Source of the DNA: Planctomyces sp. SH-PL62
Lineage (GTDB): Bacteria; Planctomycetota; Planctomycetia; Planctomycetales; Planctomycetaceae
Assembly: GCA_945905295.1 (NCBI GenBank)
Contig: CAMDPX010000004.1
Coordinates: 1-64,000 of the forward strand
Length of the DNA: 64,000 nucleotides
Reading direction: 5' to 3'
The position numbers and the translations under genes were made by a program. Below the pieces are notes generated by a model that was not told the DNA's origin, did no database searches, and worked only from the letters and a program-made list of their open reading frames with translations. This document shows positions 10,272 to 19,980 of the stretch, one piece after another (the stretch's first letter is position 1; the number at the start of each line of letters is the position of its first letter).

Positions 10272-13200
10272 ATGCAGAGTTCCCAATCGGCACGGAGCCT
10301 GAGTCTGCTCGTCCTGATGATGGCGTTGACCGCTGCGCTGGGTGTGCTGGCTCAGACACCGGCTCCCCCTGCGAGCGATGCCGACAATCCCGGCCCGGTG
10401 CGCGAGCGGCGGTTGGTTCAGAGACTCGAACAGGCGCGGCAACTGCTTGCGCCACCCGAGCCGAATGACAAGCCGGATGAATCTCAGGCACTGCGGCTCT
10501 TGCAGTCGTTGCTCGATGACGGAGCCCAGACAGAGGACGCTCCGGAAACCGACGATGTCTTTTTAGAGCTTCCTGCTGGCGAGCGGCGTGTCGTGGGACA
10601 CAGCTTGAAAGGGGAGGCTCGGCGATTGATTGGCGGGATGTCGGCGCAAGGTCGGCAAGCCTACGAAGTGCTGGTCGGCAAAGGAGCACGCGTGCAATTG
10701 AGCGCCGCTCTCGCCGAGGGGGATTGGCCGGAAGTCGAAGAGGTCGCTCGGCGTTACTTTCACACGTCGGCGGGTTACGACGCGACAATCACCTTGGGGC
10801 TGCGCGAACTGGATCTCGGCGAGCCGTTCGCGGCCGCGTCTCGGTTTCAGGAAGTGCGCGATTGGCCGCACGGTCGCGCGGTTCGTGAGCCGCTGTTGTC
10901 ACTCCGTCTCGCGCTGGCCTGGAGGTTGGCGGGACACGACGAGCGCTGTCGCACGGTGCTGATCGAATTGAAGAAGTCGCTCGGCGATCAGTCGGTTGAA
11001 CGCCGCGATGGTGGCGAACTGACGCTGTTCAAGAACGACTCAGAGGCCTTGGACTGGTTCGATCGTTGGGCCGGAGTCCCGGTCCGTCCGCAGCGAGCAA
11101 CCGGCGAACGGCGTGATGAGTGGCCGCTCGTTGCCGGAAACGCGGCGCGGAATGCGCTCGCGGCGGCGGCGGTGCCGGCGGAGCATGTTGCGTGGTCACA
11201 CATGCTGCTGGATGACGACGACGAGCCACCGGCGGACGAAGACACTCCCAGTGACGCAAAATCCGATCGCTCGCCAACTCTGTTGCGGGGCGCGTGGGGG
11301 CGTGTGCGCACCGAAGTCCGTTCGGAGATTGAACGGCGTCGGCAGATGGATCGACCGACGATCATCGCCGCGCAGCCTATCGTCGTTGGCGACACGGTCG
11401 TCGTGCGGACATTGTCGCAGTTGCGGGCGTTTCGACTTTCGGACGGTCAGCCGCTGTGGCACTCGGCGATGGTCGAGCCTGAGTTGGCAGAAATGCTGAA
11501 TGACCACCGCCGCGGCCGGACACCGCGGCAGATCTCGTCCGAACTGGAAGGCTGGTTGGGCGAGCGTGTGTGGGAAGATGTCGGCACCGGAACGCTCAGC
11601 AGCAATGGCGAGTTGGTCTTTGCGCTGCAAGAGCGCGAGTCCAGCTTAGGTGCCCCGCAGGCCGCCTGGCGCGGGATGTTCATGACGCGCGAGTTCAACA
11701 AGCTGATCGCGATCGAAGTCGCCACAGGACGACTCCGTTGGGAGATCGGCGGTCCGCGCGGCGACTTTGAACTGTTGGGGGCGGGAGCCTTCTTTCTCGG
11801 CCCACCGTTGCCGTGGCGCGGACGGTTGTACGTGCTGACGGACGATGGCATCGACTTGCGATTGGCAGTGCTCGATCCGCGCGACGGCAAGCTGCTGTGG
11901 ATGCAAACGCTCGCCCCCAGCGATCCGATCTGGAGCGGCTTAGTTCACGACGTGGGGCTAAGTCCCACCGTCGCGGGCGATTGCGTGATCTGTCCGACCG
12001 GAGCGGGAACCATCGTCGCCGTCGATCCCGTGCGGCGCGAGTTGCGTTGGCAGAGCGTGCATCGTGAGCCGGTCGAACGATTGCCCCGAAACCCATTTCC
12101 TCGACCGCAATTCCAATTCTCGCCGTTTCAGCCGCCGGTCATGGCTTTCGAGTCGTCGTGGCATCAGAGCGTGCTGATCGCGGTGCGCGACCGTCTGCTG
12201 GTTGCTCCACCCGATGCCGACGTGCTGCTGTGTCTCGATGCGCGCGATGGGCACGTCTTGTGGCAACAACCGCGCGACGAAGGGTTGTTTCTGGCGGGGA
12301 TCGCCGACGTAGCGACGGGCGGCTCGCCTGTCGAAGAATCGAAACCCACAGGCGAGCCGCCTGTGGCGACGGTCTTAATCGTCGGCCCCAATGAGGTCCG
12401 CTCGGTGCGACTGGCGGATGGCAAACCCGCTTGGCCGCGAACGGTGGCGATCGCGCCTCCGCTGGGACGTGGCGTGCTGATGGAAGGGGTGCTGCACCTG
12501 CCGCAGATCAATGGGGAAGTGGTGAGCATCGAGGCTCGGACTGGCCGGGCGTTGGCGCGGCGCGAAGTCGCCATCAAAGAGTTGCTCGGCAATCTGATCG
12601 CGGCAGATGGCCGGTTGGTTTCACAGTCAGCAACGCACATCGCCGCGTTTCCGGGACTGCGCCGGCAACAACAAGCAATCGCCGCCACGTTGCTGAAGGA
12701 CCCGGACAACGCGCGAGCGTTGGAAGAACGCGGACGCACGAACCTGCATCTCGGACTGCGTGCGCGCGGCCTGGAGGACTTGCGTCGCGTCATTGCGATC
12801 AGTCCGACCTCGGAAGCCAAACAGGCCGTGGCGGGAATCCTGCTGGAAGAGGTGCGGTACGGACAAGCGACGAATCTCGAAGCGACGATCCGCGAATTGG
12901 AAACACTGCTGGACAACCCGAAGCAGCGGTTGTTGTTTGCGCGGTTGCGAGCGGCCAGCTTTCAACGTCGCGGCGAGTTGTTGTCGGCGGCTCGCGAACT
13001 GCTGAAGCTTGCCGATGCGTGGGAACCGTCCAGCGAATTGGAGATCGACAGCGGCGCGACGGTTGCTCGGCAGGATCGTTGGATCGCGGCCGAGTTGCTC
13101 GAACTGCACGCGGCGATGCCGGACAAAGACCGCGACGTCTTGCGGAAGGAAATCGAAACGCGATTGCACACCGCGCTGGAAGGTCCTGGTCCGGCTCGCT

Positions 13201-14960
13201 TGCGCGACTTCCTCGCGCTGTTCGGGTGGAGTGACTCCGCGAGTGCCGCGCGGCAATCGCTCGTCGGACGGATTGATCCGCGCAAGCATCGGCACGAATT
13301 CGAGTCGCTGTTGCTGTCTGAGGGCGGAGCATTCGGAACCGCGCGGCTCGCTCAGCAGTGGTTGTCGTTGGGACAAGTCGAGATGTCTCGCCCGTTGCTC
13401 GACGCGCTGGCGACACGCTTCGCCGCCGAACCTTGTCTCGACGGAAAGACCGGGCGTGAACTGGCCGCTCAATGGCGCGCGGAGTTTGCCGATCGCCTGG
13501 CAACCGACTGGCCGACTCAGCCTCTGAAGGCGGAGCGTGCCGGCAACAACGAACCGTTGAATGCGTGGTCTCACTGGGAATGGTCTGCACCTCCCGATGC
13601 GGTTCACGAGAACTGGCAGTTGTGGCGCGACGCCGTCGGCCGAGCGTTGGTGGCTCGCGACAGTTTCGGCCGCGAACAATGGCGGACGAAACTGCCGTTC
13701 GAGAACCATTCGAATCCGTTGGTCCTGGGCATGTCGGCCGCGTGGCATGGTCGCTGGCTGGCGCTGAATCTCGGTGAACGATTTCTGGTGCTCGACACCC
13801 TGCCGCCAGCGCCGGCGAAGGAAGCCGAAAAGAAGAGTGCCGACGACAAATCCGACGCGACCGAGTTGCCCGAACCGCGACTGATGTGGCAAAACGTGCT
13901 CTTCGACCGGCGACTCGAATCACAGGTCTCGCCCGGAGCACGCCCTCATCCGGTGCCGATCCCTGGGATGCCGAGTCAGTTCCGCATCAAAGATTCTTCG
14001 GAACGTCCCTTCGGCCGCGTCGCGTTCATCGGTCACGACGTCGTCTGCCATCAAGCCGGTCATCGTTTGATCGCCTCCGAGTTGGCGACCGGCGATCCGC
14101 TCTGGATGTTCGATGGCCTGCCGCTGGGCTGCGACCTGTCGGGCGATGATCGAGCGGTGATCGCGACCAGTCAGGAAACTCGTGACATCTATGTGCTCCG
14201 CACGCTCGACGGCCGGCTGTTGTCGCGGCAGGAGGGTGCCGCAGCCACGCAGATCGCGACTGTCGGTCGGCAGGTGCTGACCTGGAACCCGCTCGAAGAA
14301 GACCGCCAACTGCGATTGTTTGATCCGCTGCTCGAAAAGGATGTGCTGACTCAACGCTTTTCGCGCGGCTCGCTGCCGTGCGTGTCGCTGGGAGATACCG
14401 TCGCGGTGCTCGAACCGTCCGGCCGCTTCACGCTGTGGTCGCTCCGCAACGGAGAACGGCTGCTCGAACAAAACCTGCCGCCGATCGAACACGTCACCCA
14501 CTTCGTGATGCTGCGCGACCGCGAACGTTGGCTGCTGCTGACGCACGTCGATGAGCCGGTCGCGCCCGACAAATCGCGGCCGCGCGTCAGCGTGCTGTAT
14601 CTCGATCAATGGAGCGTTCATGGCCCCGCCTTCGCCTTCGACCGCGCGACGGGAAAGCAGTTGTGGACCGCGACGCTCGATTGGCACGGAGTGCAAGCCG
14701 CTCAGCCGGCCGATTCGCCGGCGCTGATGCTCGCCGGACGCGTGCTGAACTTCGTCGGACTGGAGCAGCGGCCCGGAGATGTGGCAAAGTTCCATGTCTC
14801 AGTCTTGGACAAACGGAACGGCCGAGTCATCCCGCTGGAAACTGGCCTGCGTCCCGATCGCAACAACTTCGCCGACATTCGCCCGAACTTCGCCGACAAA
14901 ACCATCGACGTCCAGATCGAACGCGATTTGCATCGGCTCACCTTTGATGCGCAGAAGTAA
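10272..14960 (+). CDS. Very large exported PQQ-type beta-propeller/TPR protein
   Basis: Predicted 1562-residue exported protein. ATG 10272 is chosen because AGGAAG lies 6 nt upstream and a signal peptide follows (hydrophobic LLVLMMALTAALGVLAQ). PQQ-like beta-propeller segments (such as DGQPLWHSA, TGRLRWEIGG, DGKLLWMQTL, DGHVLWQQ) occupy the N-terminal half. A TPR-like helical region (about 780-900) follows, then a second set of propeller blades near the C-terminus (TGDPLWMFDG, TGKQLWTATLDW). Such proteins are common in planctomycetes; real PQQ binding is not implied. Residues around 680-700 are encoded by a paired hairpin element (12309-12370). It ends directly before the hairpin region at 14961. 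Confidence 0.88.
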   Translation: MQSSQSARSLSLLVLMMALTAALGVLAQTPAPPASDADNPGPVRERRLVQRLEQARQLLAPPEPNDKPDESQALRLLQSLLDDGAQTEDAPETDDVFLELPAGERRVVGHSLKGEARRLIGGMSAQGRQAYEVLVGKGARVQLSAALAEGDWPEVEEVARRYFHTSAGYDATITLGLRELDLGEPFAAASRFQEVRDWPHGRAVREPLLSLRLALAWRLAGHDERCRTVLIELKKSLGDQSVERRDGGELTLFKNDSEALDWFDRWAGVPVRPQRATGERRDEWPLVAGNAARNALAAAAVPAEHVAWSHMLLDDDDEPPADEDTPSDAKSDRSPTLLRGAWGRVRTEVRSEIERRRQMDRPTIIAAQPIVVGDTVVVRTLSQLRAFRLSDGQPLWHSAMVEPELAEMLNDHRRGRTPRQISSELEGWLGERVWEDVGTGTLSSNGELVFALQERESSLGAPQAAWRGMFMTREFNKLIAIEVATGRLRWEIGGPRGDFELLGAGAFFLGPPLPWRGRLYVLTDDGIDLRLAVLDPRDGKLLWMQTLAPSDPIWSGLVHDVGLSPTVAGDCVICPTGAGTIVAVDPVRRELRWQSVHREPVERLPRNPFPRPQFQFSPFQPPVMAFESSWHQSVLIAVRDRLLVAPPDADVLLCLDARDGHVLWQQPRDEGLFLAGIADVATGGSPVEESKPTGEPPVATVLIVGPNEVRSVRLADGKPAWPRTVAIAPPLGRGVLMEGVLHLPQINGEVVSIEARTGRALARREVAIKELLGNLIAADGRLVSQSATHIAAFPGLRRQQQAIAATLLKDPDNARALEERGRTNLHLGLRARGLEDLRRVIAISPTSEAKQAVAGILLEEVRYGQATNLEATIRELETLLDNPKQRLLFARLRAASFQRRGELLSAARELLKLADAWEPSSELEIDSGATVARQDRWIAAELLELHAAMPDKDRDVLRKEIETRLHTALEGPGPARLRDFLALFGWSDSASAARQSLVGRIDPRKHRHEFESLLLSEGGAFGTARLAQQWLSLGQVEMSRPLLDALATRFAAEPCLDGKTGRELAAQWRAEFADRLATDWPTQPLKAERAGNNEPLNAWSHWEWSAPPDAVHENWQLWRDAVGRALVARDSFGREQWRTKLPFENHSNPLVLGMSAAWHGRWLALNLGERFLVLDTLPPAPAKEAEKKSADDKSDATELPEPRLMWQNVLFDRRLESQVSPGARPHPVPIPGMPSQFRIKDSSERPFGRVAFIGHDVVCHQAGHRLIASELATGDPLWMFDGLPLGCDLSGDDRAVIATSQETRDIYVLRTLDGRLLSRQEGAAATQIATVGRQVLTWNPLEEDRQLRLFDPLLEKDVLTQRFSRGSLPCVSLGDTVAVLEPSGRFTLWSLRNGERLLEQNLPPIEHVTHFVMLRDRERWLLLTHVDEPVAPDKSRPRVSVLYLDQWSVHGPAFAFDRATGKQLWTATLDWHGVQAAQPADSPALMLAGRVLNFVGLEQRPGDVAKFHVSVLDKRNGRVIPLETGLRPDRNNFADIRPNFADKTIDVQIERDLHRLTFDAQK
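12309..12370. repeat. GTAG hairpin doublet inside the PQQ-like gene
   Basis: The left arm (12309-12331) and right arm (12348-12370) match at 20 of 23 positions in inverted orientation, core GGCGGCTCGCCTGT. The left arm has the GTAG head. The gene's frame reads through it without a stop, coding for ATGGSPVE at one arm and PTGEPPVA at the other. It lies in a propeller loop. Confidence 0.85.
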
Positions 14961-15151
14961 GACAAAATCATGTTTCACAAAATCATGAAAACAGGTCGGA
15001 TCAATTGGCGACGACGAACCCCATTCAACGCGGCTTCGGAAGTAGCCGCGTTCGCCAGAACGCGGGTTTTCACGATACTCGCCCGCACTCTGGCGAGTAC
15101 GGCTACGGTTTTGAAACTGCTTCTCATGATTTTGTGTCACATGATTCTGTC
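14961..15151. repeat. Nested element: AATCATG pair enclosing a GTAG hairpin doublet
   Basis: The outer arms 14961-14988 and 15124-15151 pair at 25 of 28 positions (AATCATG family, as at 7649). Inside them, 15042-15065 and 15083-15106 form a second inverted pair with GTAG heads and hairpins of the form CGCGTTC-GCCA-GAACGCG. The outer right arm overlaps the likely start and signal peptide of the cytochrome/DUF1553 gene. Confidence 0.85.
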
Positions 15152-18100
15152 GACACTGCCCGCCGCCGAGCCGCCGAATTTCTCGCGGGACATTCTGCCG
15201 ATCCTGTCGGACAACTGCTTCGCGTGCCACGGCCCAGACGCGAAGTCGCGCGAAGCGGACTTGCGGCTCGATCAACAAGACAGCGCGCTGCGGACCGAGA
15301 AGCCAATCATCCTGCCGGGCAAGAGCGGCGACAGTGAGTTGATGAAGCGCATCCTCTCGACAGATCCGGAGGCGGTCATGCCGCCGCCGAAATCGGGACG
15401 CAAGCTGACGGCGACGCAAATGGAATTGCTCAAAGCCTGGATCGACAGCGGAGCCAAATGGGGCAAGCACTGGGCGTTCGAGCCGATCCAGCGACCGGCA
15501 GTGCCAGATCGGAAATCTCAACTCTCAAATCTCAAATCTCAAATTCGGAATCCAATTGATGTGTTTGTTCTCGCGAGGTTGGAGAAGGAAGGTCTCTCGC
15601 CTTCGCCGGAAGCCGCGAAGCACACGTTGATCCGCCGCGTCACGCTCGACCTGACGGGATTGCCTCCGACGCTGGAAGAACTCGATGCGTTTGTCGCGGA
15701 TCAGTCGCCCGACGCCTACGAAAAGGTGGTCGATCGACTGCTCAAGTCCCCTCGGTTCGGCGAGCGGATGGTTTGGGAATGGCTCGATGCCGCCCGCTAT
15801 GCCGACACGAACGGCTATCAAGGCGACCCAACGCGCACGATGTATTTCTGGCGTGACTGGGTCATCGACGCGCTCAACAACAATCTGCCGTTCGATCAAT
15901 TCACCATCGAGCAACTTGCCGGAGATCAACTGCCGAACCCGACGCAGCAGCAACTCATCGCGACCGGCTTCCATCGCAATCACATGATCAACGGCGAGGG
16001 AGGCCGCATCGCCGAAGAGTCCCGTGTCGATTACGTCCAAGACCGCGTCGAGACCACCGGCACCGTCTGGATGGGTCTGACGTTTAACTGTTGCCGCTGC
16101 CACGATCACAAATTCGACCCGCTCGCGCAGAAGGAGTACTACCAACTCTCCGCCTTCTTCAATTCCATCGAAGAGAGCGGCGCGAACGACGCTGGAGGAC
16201 TCGCGAATCCGATCATCACGTTCGCCGGACCCGAACAAAAGAAGAAGCTCGACGACTTTCGCGCCGCCGAGACCGCCGCGAACCAGTCGCGCGATGAACT
16301 CGACCGCAAGCTGCGCGAATCGCAGGCGGAATGGGAGAAAACACTGGTCGCCTCTGGCAGCGTGGCCGAACCGCAGTGGTCAGTGCTGGCCTTTGACACT
16401 TTGAAATCCGAAGCAGGTGCGACGCTTAAGAAGCTGGATGACAGCAGCGTGCTCGCCAGCGGCGAAAACCCCGCGAAGGATTCGTTTGAGTTGACCGTCA
16501 AAGGGGTCGGGAGTCTTTTTCGGTCCGCCACCAACGAACCGACTTCGGACACGAAAGAACAGCGGCCCGAAAAAGACTCCCGACCCCGTCGCGCGACGAT
16601 CACCGGCATTCAACTCGAAGCCTTGCCCGATGACTCACTCGTCAACAAAGGCCCCGGCCGTGCCGACAACGGCAACTTTGTGTTGTCCGAATTGAAGCTG
16701 TTCCTCAACGATAAGCCGGTTGAGTTGTCTGCAATCCGAGCCGATTACGAGCAACCAACGTTCCCACCCGCCAACGCCGTGGACGGCCGCAACGACACCG
16801 GCTGGGCCATCGCCAGTGAATTCGGCAAACCTCACGTCGCCGTCTTCGAGCCGCGCACTCACATCGCCGCTATCGACGGCGAAACGACTCTTCGCGTCCG
16901 CTTGGAATTTCAATCGATCCACGTCGCGCATGTGCTCGGCCGGTTTCGGCTGTCGCTCACGAACGCGCCCGTCGCGTCATTTCGACCGATGCCGGCCGCG
17001 GTTCGCGAGGCGCTCAACATCGCCGCCGACAAACGGAACGACGCTCAAAAGAAGACGATCGCCGAGTTCTACCTCAACAACGAACCGACGCTGCTGACCG
17101 CTCGGCGAACGGCCGACGATGCCAAGAAGGCTCGCGAGGGATTTGAAAAATCTCTACCGCGCACGATGGTGATGCGCGAACGACCGCAACCGCGCGACAC
17201 GTTCATCCTCGTTCGTGGCGCTTATGACAAATTCGCCGACAAGGTCACGCACGGCTTACCTGCGGTCCTGCCACAACCGGCCGAACCAGCGACCAATCGC
17301 CTGGCGCTCGCTCGCTGGCTGATGTCGCCCGAACACCCGCTGACCGCGCGCGTCACCGTCAACCGCTACTGGCAGACGTTCTTCGGCACGGGACTGGTGA
17401 AGACCACCGAAGACTTCGGCGTGCAAGGGGAGAAGCCTTCACACCCCGAACTGCTTGACTGGCTGGCCGCCGAGTTCGCCGAAAGCCGAGAACCGATGGC
17501 CGACAGCCGTGATCCCAACCTCGCCGCTCAGTTGGCGAACCCGCGCTGGAATATGAAACGGCTGATCCGCTTGATCGTGACGAGCGCGACGTATCGGCAG
17601 TCCTCCGTAGGTCAGGCTTTCCAGCCTGACCCAAACGCGTCACCGACGTCCAACGCGAATCAAGTCAGGCTAGAAAGCCTGACCTACGATCCCGAAAACC
17701 GCCTGCTCGCGCGCGGGCCGCGATACCGGCTGCCAAGCTGGATGATCCGCGATCAAGCGCTCGCTGTCAGCGGCCTGCTGGTTGAGAAACAAGGTGGCCC
17801 GCCGGTGAAGGGCTATCAGCCTCCCGGCATCTGGGAGGAAGCGACCTTCGGCCGGATCGGCTATCAGCAAGACACCGGCGAAGCGTTGTACCGCCGCAGC
17901 CTCTACCAATTCTGGCGGCGCATCGTGGGGCCGACGCTCTTCTTTGATGTCGCCACGCGGCAGACCTGCCAGGTCAAAGTCGCACGTACCAATACGCCGC
18001 TGCACGCACTGGTCACGCTCAACGATGTCACGTTCGTCGAAGCCGCACGCACGCTCGCTCAACGAGTGCTGCTCGGCTCCGCGATTGACGACGAGTCGCG

Positions 18101-18341
18101 GCTGAGTGAAGCCTTCCGTCGTTGCACGTCTCGTGCTCCAACGCCGAACGAGTTGGCGGTCCTGTCGCGCCGCTTGAAGTCACTCCGTGAACTGTTCGCG
18201 GCCGATGACGTTGCGGCGAGGAAACTGATTGCCGTCGGAGAATCGAAGGCCAGCGAAAAGCTCAAACCGGCGGACCTCGCGGCATTCACCAGCGTCGCGT
18301 CTTTACTCTTGAATTTGGACGAGACGATCTCGAAGGAATGA
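15111..18341 (+). CDS. Planctomycete cytochrome c protein: PSCyt1, DUF1549, DUF1553
   Basis: About 1076 residues from the suggested TTG start at 15111, which gives a good signal peptide ([19 protein letters not shown]); ATG 15126 or 15141 are alternatives and upstream ATGs lie in repeat sequence. PSCyt1 follows with a c-type heme site CFACH. DUF1549 (PSCyt2) comes next, containing a second CxxCH (CCRCH) in [15 protein letters not shown]1553 (PSD1) is at the C-terminus. These exported proteins are typical of planctomycetes, usually beside a DUF1501 gene; here the DUF1501 gene is 13 kb away. Two hairpin elements (16504, 17606) lie in frame, the second exactly in the loop between TSATYRQSS and [12 protein letters not shown], which are normally close. 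Confidence 0.93.
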   Translation: MKLLLMILCHMILSTLPAAEPPNFSRDILPILSDNCFACHGPDAKSREADLRLDQQDSALRTEKPIILPGKSGDSELMKRILSTDPEAVMPPPKSGRKLTATQMELLKAWIDSGAKWGKHWAFEPIQRPAVPDRKSQLSNLKSQIRNPIDVFVLARLEKEGLSPSPEAAKHTLIRRVTLDLTGLPPTLEELDAFVADQSPDAYEKVVDRLLKSPRFGERMVWEWLDAARYADTNGYQGDPTRTMYFWRDWVIDALNNNLPFDQFTIEQLAGDQLPNPTQQQLIATGFHRNHMINGEGGRIAEESRVDYVQDRVETTGTVWMGLTFNCCRCHDHKFDPLAQKEYYQLSAFFNSIEESGANDAGGLANPIITFAGPEQKKKLDDFRAAETAANQSRDELDRKLRESQAEWEKTLVASGSVAEPQWSVLAFDTLKSEAGATLKKLDDSSVLASGENPAKDSFELTVKGVGSLFRSATNEPTSDTKEQRPEKDSRPRRATITGIQLEALPDDSLVNKGPGRADNGNFVLSELKLFLNDKPVELSAIRADYEQPTFPPANAVDGRNDTGWAIASEFGKPHVAVFEPRTHIAAIDGETTLRVRLEFQSIHVAHVLGRFRLSLTNAPVASFRPMPAAVREALNIAADKRNDAQKKTIAEFYLNNEPTLLTARRTADDAKKAREGFEKSLPRTMVMRERPQPRDTFILVRGAYDKFADKVTHGLPAVLPQPAEPATNRLALARWLMSPEHPLTARVTVNRYWQTFFGTGLVKTTEDFGVQGEKPSHPELLDWLAAEFAESREPMADSRDPNLAAQLANPRWNMKRLIRLIVTSATYRQSSVGQAFQPDPNASPTSNANQVRLESLTYDPENRLLARGPRYRLPSWMIRDQALAVSGLLVEKQGGPPVKGYQPPGIWEEATFGRIGYQQDTGEALYRRSLYQFWRRIVGPTLFFDVATRQTCQVKVARTNTPLHALVTLNDVTFVEAARTLAQRVLLGSAIDDESRLSEAFRRCTSRAPTPNELAVLSRRLKSLRELFAADDVAARKLIAVGESKASEKLKPADLAAFTSVASLLLNLDETISKE
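16504..16588. repeat. GGGGTCGGGAGTC hairpin pair inside the DUF1553 gene
   Basis: Positions 16504-16524 pair perfectly with 16568-16588; allowing one mismatch the stem reaches 26 bp. The same arm sequence occurs between infB and rbfA at 45483-45567. The coding frame stays open, giving GVGSLFRS at one arm and RPEKDSRP at the other, in a linker between DUF1549 and the later domains. Confidence 0.9.
17606..17688. repeat. GTAG-GTCAGGCT hairpin doublet inside the DUF1553 gene
   Basis: The left arm (17606-17630) and right arm (17664-17688) match at 24 of 25 positions. Each arm is GTAG plus an 8-bp hairpin (GTCAGGCT, 4-nt loop, AGCCTGAC). It is translated in frame as VGQAFQPD at one arm and VRLESLTY at the other. 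Members of the same family lie outside genes at 55561 and 56287. Confidence 0.93.
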
Positions 18342-18445
18342 CACTGGCTTCGCCAATCCGTTGCTGTCCGTGTTCTCCGTGCCATCCGTGTTTTGTCAGC
18401 CGGCCCAGGAACACAGAGGAAACGGATTTCGCGGATCAGAACGGA

Positions 18446-19687
18446 TCAGGCAGTCGCCGTCCGCCAGCGGAAGGGGTCGCCGGAGACTTCGTAGCCGGGA
18501 CGCATCCCGACATTCAGCAACAGGCCGATGCCGACCGCTGTCATCAGCAGACTCGATCCACCGTAACTGGCCAGAGGCAGCGTGATGCCCGTCACTGGCA
18601 TCAGGCCGCAGGTCATGCCCGTGTTGATGATCGTCTGCGAGGCCAGCAGTGTGACGATGCCAACCGCCAGCAACCGTCCGAACGGTTCGCGCGTGGCGTG
18701 AGCGATCATCAGGCCGCGAGCCACCAGCAACACATACAACAGCAGCGTCAGTCCGCAGCCGACGAAGCCCCAACGCTCGCCGATCAGGCAGAAGATGAAA
18801 TCGGTGCGCGACTCCGGCAGCGTGAATTCCGAGTGATCCGGCAACGGAGCGACCTTCTGGCAACTCGGGCAAGTGGCCGACTGACCGAGACCGAAGTCGG
18901 TCTTCACGCCGAAGTGACTCGCACAATGTGGGCACACAACGATCTCAAACGACTCGCCGGTGAGTTCACTCCCCCAAACTCCGCCGCGCGCGAGGACTCG
19001 CTTGGCCTGATGCTGTTGGTATGCGTCGCCGCGCGGAGCTTCTCCGCTGTCCCGTTGTTGGAACAGAGACACGATGCGCGATTTCTGCTCGGCATTCATC
19101 GCGATCCATAATCCCGGCGACGCGAGCATTCCCAACATCACGATCATCGCCAAATGCCGAGGCCGCGCTCCCGCCGCGAAGAGCATCGCGAACAGCGTCG
19201 GAATGAACAGCAACGCGGTTCCCAAATCCGGCTCGCGCAGGATCAGCGCGACTGGAATCAGCGTCAGCACGAACGGCACCAGCAATCCGGTCAGCCGGCG
19301 AAAGTTGTCGCGATACATCAAGTAGTGCGCCAGCGCCAGCACATAAACCAGCTTTGCCAACTCGGACGGTTGAAAGTTCATGAATCCCAACGGAATCCAA
19401 CAGCGAGCACCATTGACGCTCGGCATCAACAGCACGACGACCAGCAGCAGCAGACTCCCCGCGAACGCCGGATAGCTCAGCGACCGCAGCGAGCGATACG
19501 GCACCAACATCGCCAGCCCCATCGCCGGCAGCGATAAGCAGACCCACATCAATTGCCTAGGAAAGCACATGAAGACGCCGCGACCAAACAGCTCGTCCCC
19601 GCGCGCGATGCCCGTCAGCCCCAGGCCCATCAGCAGGACCGAGCACACGACGACCAACCACGGCACACGACGCCACATGGATTCCAT
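18446..19687 (-). CDS. RodA/FtsW-family SEDS protein with inserted zinc ribbon
   Basis: The 413-residue multi-pass membrane protein belongs to the SEDS family of peptidoglycan glycosyltransferases. Typical segments are [20 protein letters not shown] (93-112), [13 protein letters not shown] (152-164), [17 protein letters not shown] (291-307) and the C-terminal [14 protein letters not shown] (368-381). Between GGVWGSEL and the PESRTDF motif, where RodA has a short extracytoplasmic loop, there is an extra segment (about 245-286) with CPHC (252-255) and CPSC (273-276), a rubredoxin-like zinc ribbon. The first ATG (19687) is almost on top of GAGGA; the ATG at 19678 has better spacing. No partner penicillin-binding protein is nearby. 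Confidence 0.93.
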   Translation of the reverse strand: MESMWRRVPWLVVVCSVLLMGLGLTGIARGDELFGRGVFMCFPRQLMWVCLSLPAMGLAMLVPYRSLRSLSYPAFAGSLLLLVVVLLMPSVNGARCWIPLGFMNFQPSELAKLVYVLALAHYLMYRDNFRRLTGLLVPFVLTLIPVALILREPDLGTALLFIPTLFAMLFAAGARPRHLAMIVMLGMLASPGLWIAMNAEQKSRIVSLFQQRDSGEAPRGDAYQQHQAKRVLARGGVWGSELTGESFEIVVCPHCASHFGVKTDFGLGQSATCPSCQKVAPLPDHSEFTLPESRTDFIFCLIGERWGFVGCGLTLLLYVLLVARGLMIAHATREPFGRLLAVGIVTLLASQTIINTGMTCGLMPVTGITLPLASYGGSSLLMTAVGIGLLLNVGMRPGYEVSGDPFRWRTATA

Positions 19688-19693
19688 TCCTCA

Positions 19694-19865
19694 CGTAGCC
19701 CGACTCTCCGAGTCGGGCATTTCATTCAAAGTCCGGACACCCGACTCGGAGAGGCTGTGAAGTTTTCGTGGAGCACGTTTTCAACGTGCTCGAAAATAGG
19801 CCGATTGGGCACGTTGAAAACGTGCCCCACGTCATTTATTCACACCCTCGGAGAGTCGGGCTACG
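19694..19865. repeat. Nested GTAG and GTGG hairpin elements
   Basis: The outer head GTAG with CCCGACTC-TCC-GAGTCGGG (19695-19717) has its inverted partner in two pieces, at 19740-19753 and 19847-19864. Between them lies a 93-nt block holding a second pair: GTGG with AGCACGTT-TTC-AACGTGCT (19768-19790) and its inverse (19807-19830). CTCGGAGAG occurs directly on both sides of the block (19745-19753, 19847-19855), as expected if the inner element inserted into the outer one with target duplication. It lies upstream of the RodA-like gene. Confidence 0.8.
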
Positions 19866-19913
19866 GTCTTGTAAACCAAATCGGCGATGCCTGAGAACGC
19901 CGATCTTTCGCGG

Positions 19914-19980
19914 TTCATTCCTCTGGCCCCATTCCTCTGACAAACAACTTTCGCCAGAGGAATGGGGCCAAAGGAATGAA
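19914..19980. repeat. 26-bp hairpin at the 3' end of the second Gfo/Idh gene
   Basis: Positions 19914-19939 pair with 19955-19980 with one mismatch; the loop is 15 nt. The inner motif is CCATTCCTCTG. It touches the stop codon (19981-19983) of the oxidoreductase gene, so it is well placed as a terminator or mRNA-stabilising hairpin. Confidence 0.88.
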
